Assembly: GCA_937892025.1 (NCBI GenBank)
Contig: CALAVA010000029.1
Location: 1 to 56,569, forward strand
Length of the DNA: 56,569 nucleotides
DNA from: an uncultured Bacteroidales bacterium
GTDB lineage: Bacteria; Bacteroidota; Bacteroidia; Bacteroidales; WCHB1-69
Direction of reading: 5' to 3'
The number at the start of each line of letters is the position of its first letter. Within the stretch, counting starts at the first letter, position 1. Under the pieces are notes generated by a model. The model searched no databases, was not told where the DNA came from, and saw nothing but the letters and a program-made list of their open reading frames with translations. Positions 56,535 to 56,569 of the stretch are shown piece after piece. The position numbers and the translations under genes were made by a program.

Positions 56535-56569
56535 GATTACTTTTTGAAGTAACCTTTTATAGATTCTCT
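56519..56569. repeat. 51-base direct repeat, copy 2 (window edge)
   Basis: Identical to 55413-55463; includes the 3' end of a gene that begins outside the window and whose last residues are RESIKGYFKK. Confidence 0.85.

Overview
The window looks like part of a large, AT-rich, strictly lytic-type tailed phage genome (jumbo or near-jumbo) that infects a gut Bacteroidales host such as Prevotella or Bacteroides. The evidence is: near-continuous short genes with ATGA-type overlaps; a phage sigma-70-family factor; SSB, DUF3310 and phage-type RNA ligases; a FISUMP-domain tail-type protein (a domain typical of Bacteroidetes); several small gene families common in gut Bacteroidales phages at 42.5-49.1 kb; and weak Shine-Dalgarno signals. 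TAA, TGA and TAG all act as ordinary stops. No rRNA, CRISPR array, integrase, capsid, portal or terminase gene was seen, so this is an accessory and metabolic part of the genome, not the packaging or head module.

Layout. 0.1-11.3 kb, mostly plus strand: macro domain, HNH nuclease, DUF4326, PD-(D/E)XK nuclease, first RNA ligase, DUF616-like glycosyltransferase, DUF1848 Fe-S protein, DNA methyltransferase, tRNA-Gln, SSB, thioredoxin. 11.3-14.5 kb, minus strand: two large virion-type proteins, one with a FISUMP domain. 14.7-19.8 kb: DnaJ, glycosyltransferase, HAD phosphatase of the RNA-repair type, IMPDH/GMP reductase-like enzyme. 19.9-20.6 kb, minus: a virion-associated candidate. 20.9-29.2 kb: Ro60-like DUF2828/VWA protein, two calcineurin-type phosphoesterases, an SPFH protein and two more RNA ligases. 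29.3-31.6 kb: lipoprotein, DUF5672 glycosyltransferase and GH16 hydrolase (the last two on minus). 31.7-42.4 kb: many small unknown genes, a kinase-fold protein, DUF3307 and NUDIX. 42.5-49.1 kb: a cassette of gut-phage families (DUF551, WLEKQ-repeat proteins). 49.15-49.9 kb: AT-rich non-coding convergence zone. 49.9-56.5 kb, minus: membrane protein, DUF3310, sigma factor, a tRNA cluster with a group I intron in tRNA-Leu(UAA), and small unknowns.

How it fits together. Three RNA ligases, a HAD_SAK-type phosphatase, a Ro60-like protein, phosphoesterases and phage tRNAs suggest an RNA repair and translation-maintenance programme, perhaps against host tRNA cleavage. Glycosyltransferases, GH16 and the FISUMP fibre point to surface glycan interactions. 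Three recurring promoter-like signals are visible: a sigma-54-like TGGCAC-N4-TTG motif with invariant spacing (14 sites, both strands), an ACTATTTAT motif upstream of virion-like and membrane genes, and TTTTTGTATATTA boxes. A family of multi-hairpin elements resembling IS200/IS605 ends (eight main copies) sits just behind gene ends, and an 18-bp GTACGCA/TGCGTA palindrome recurs only in the minus-strand block.
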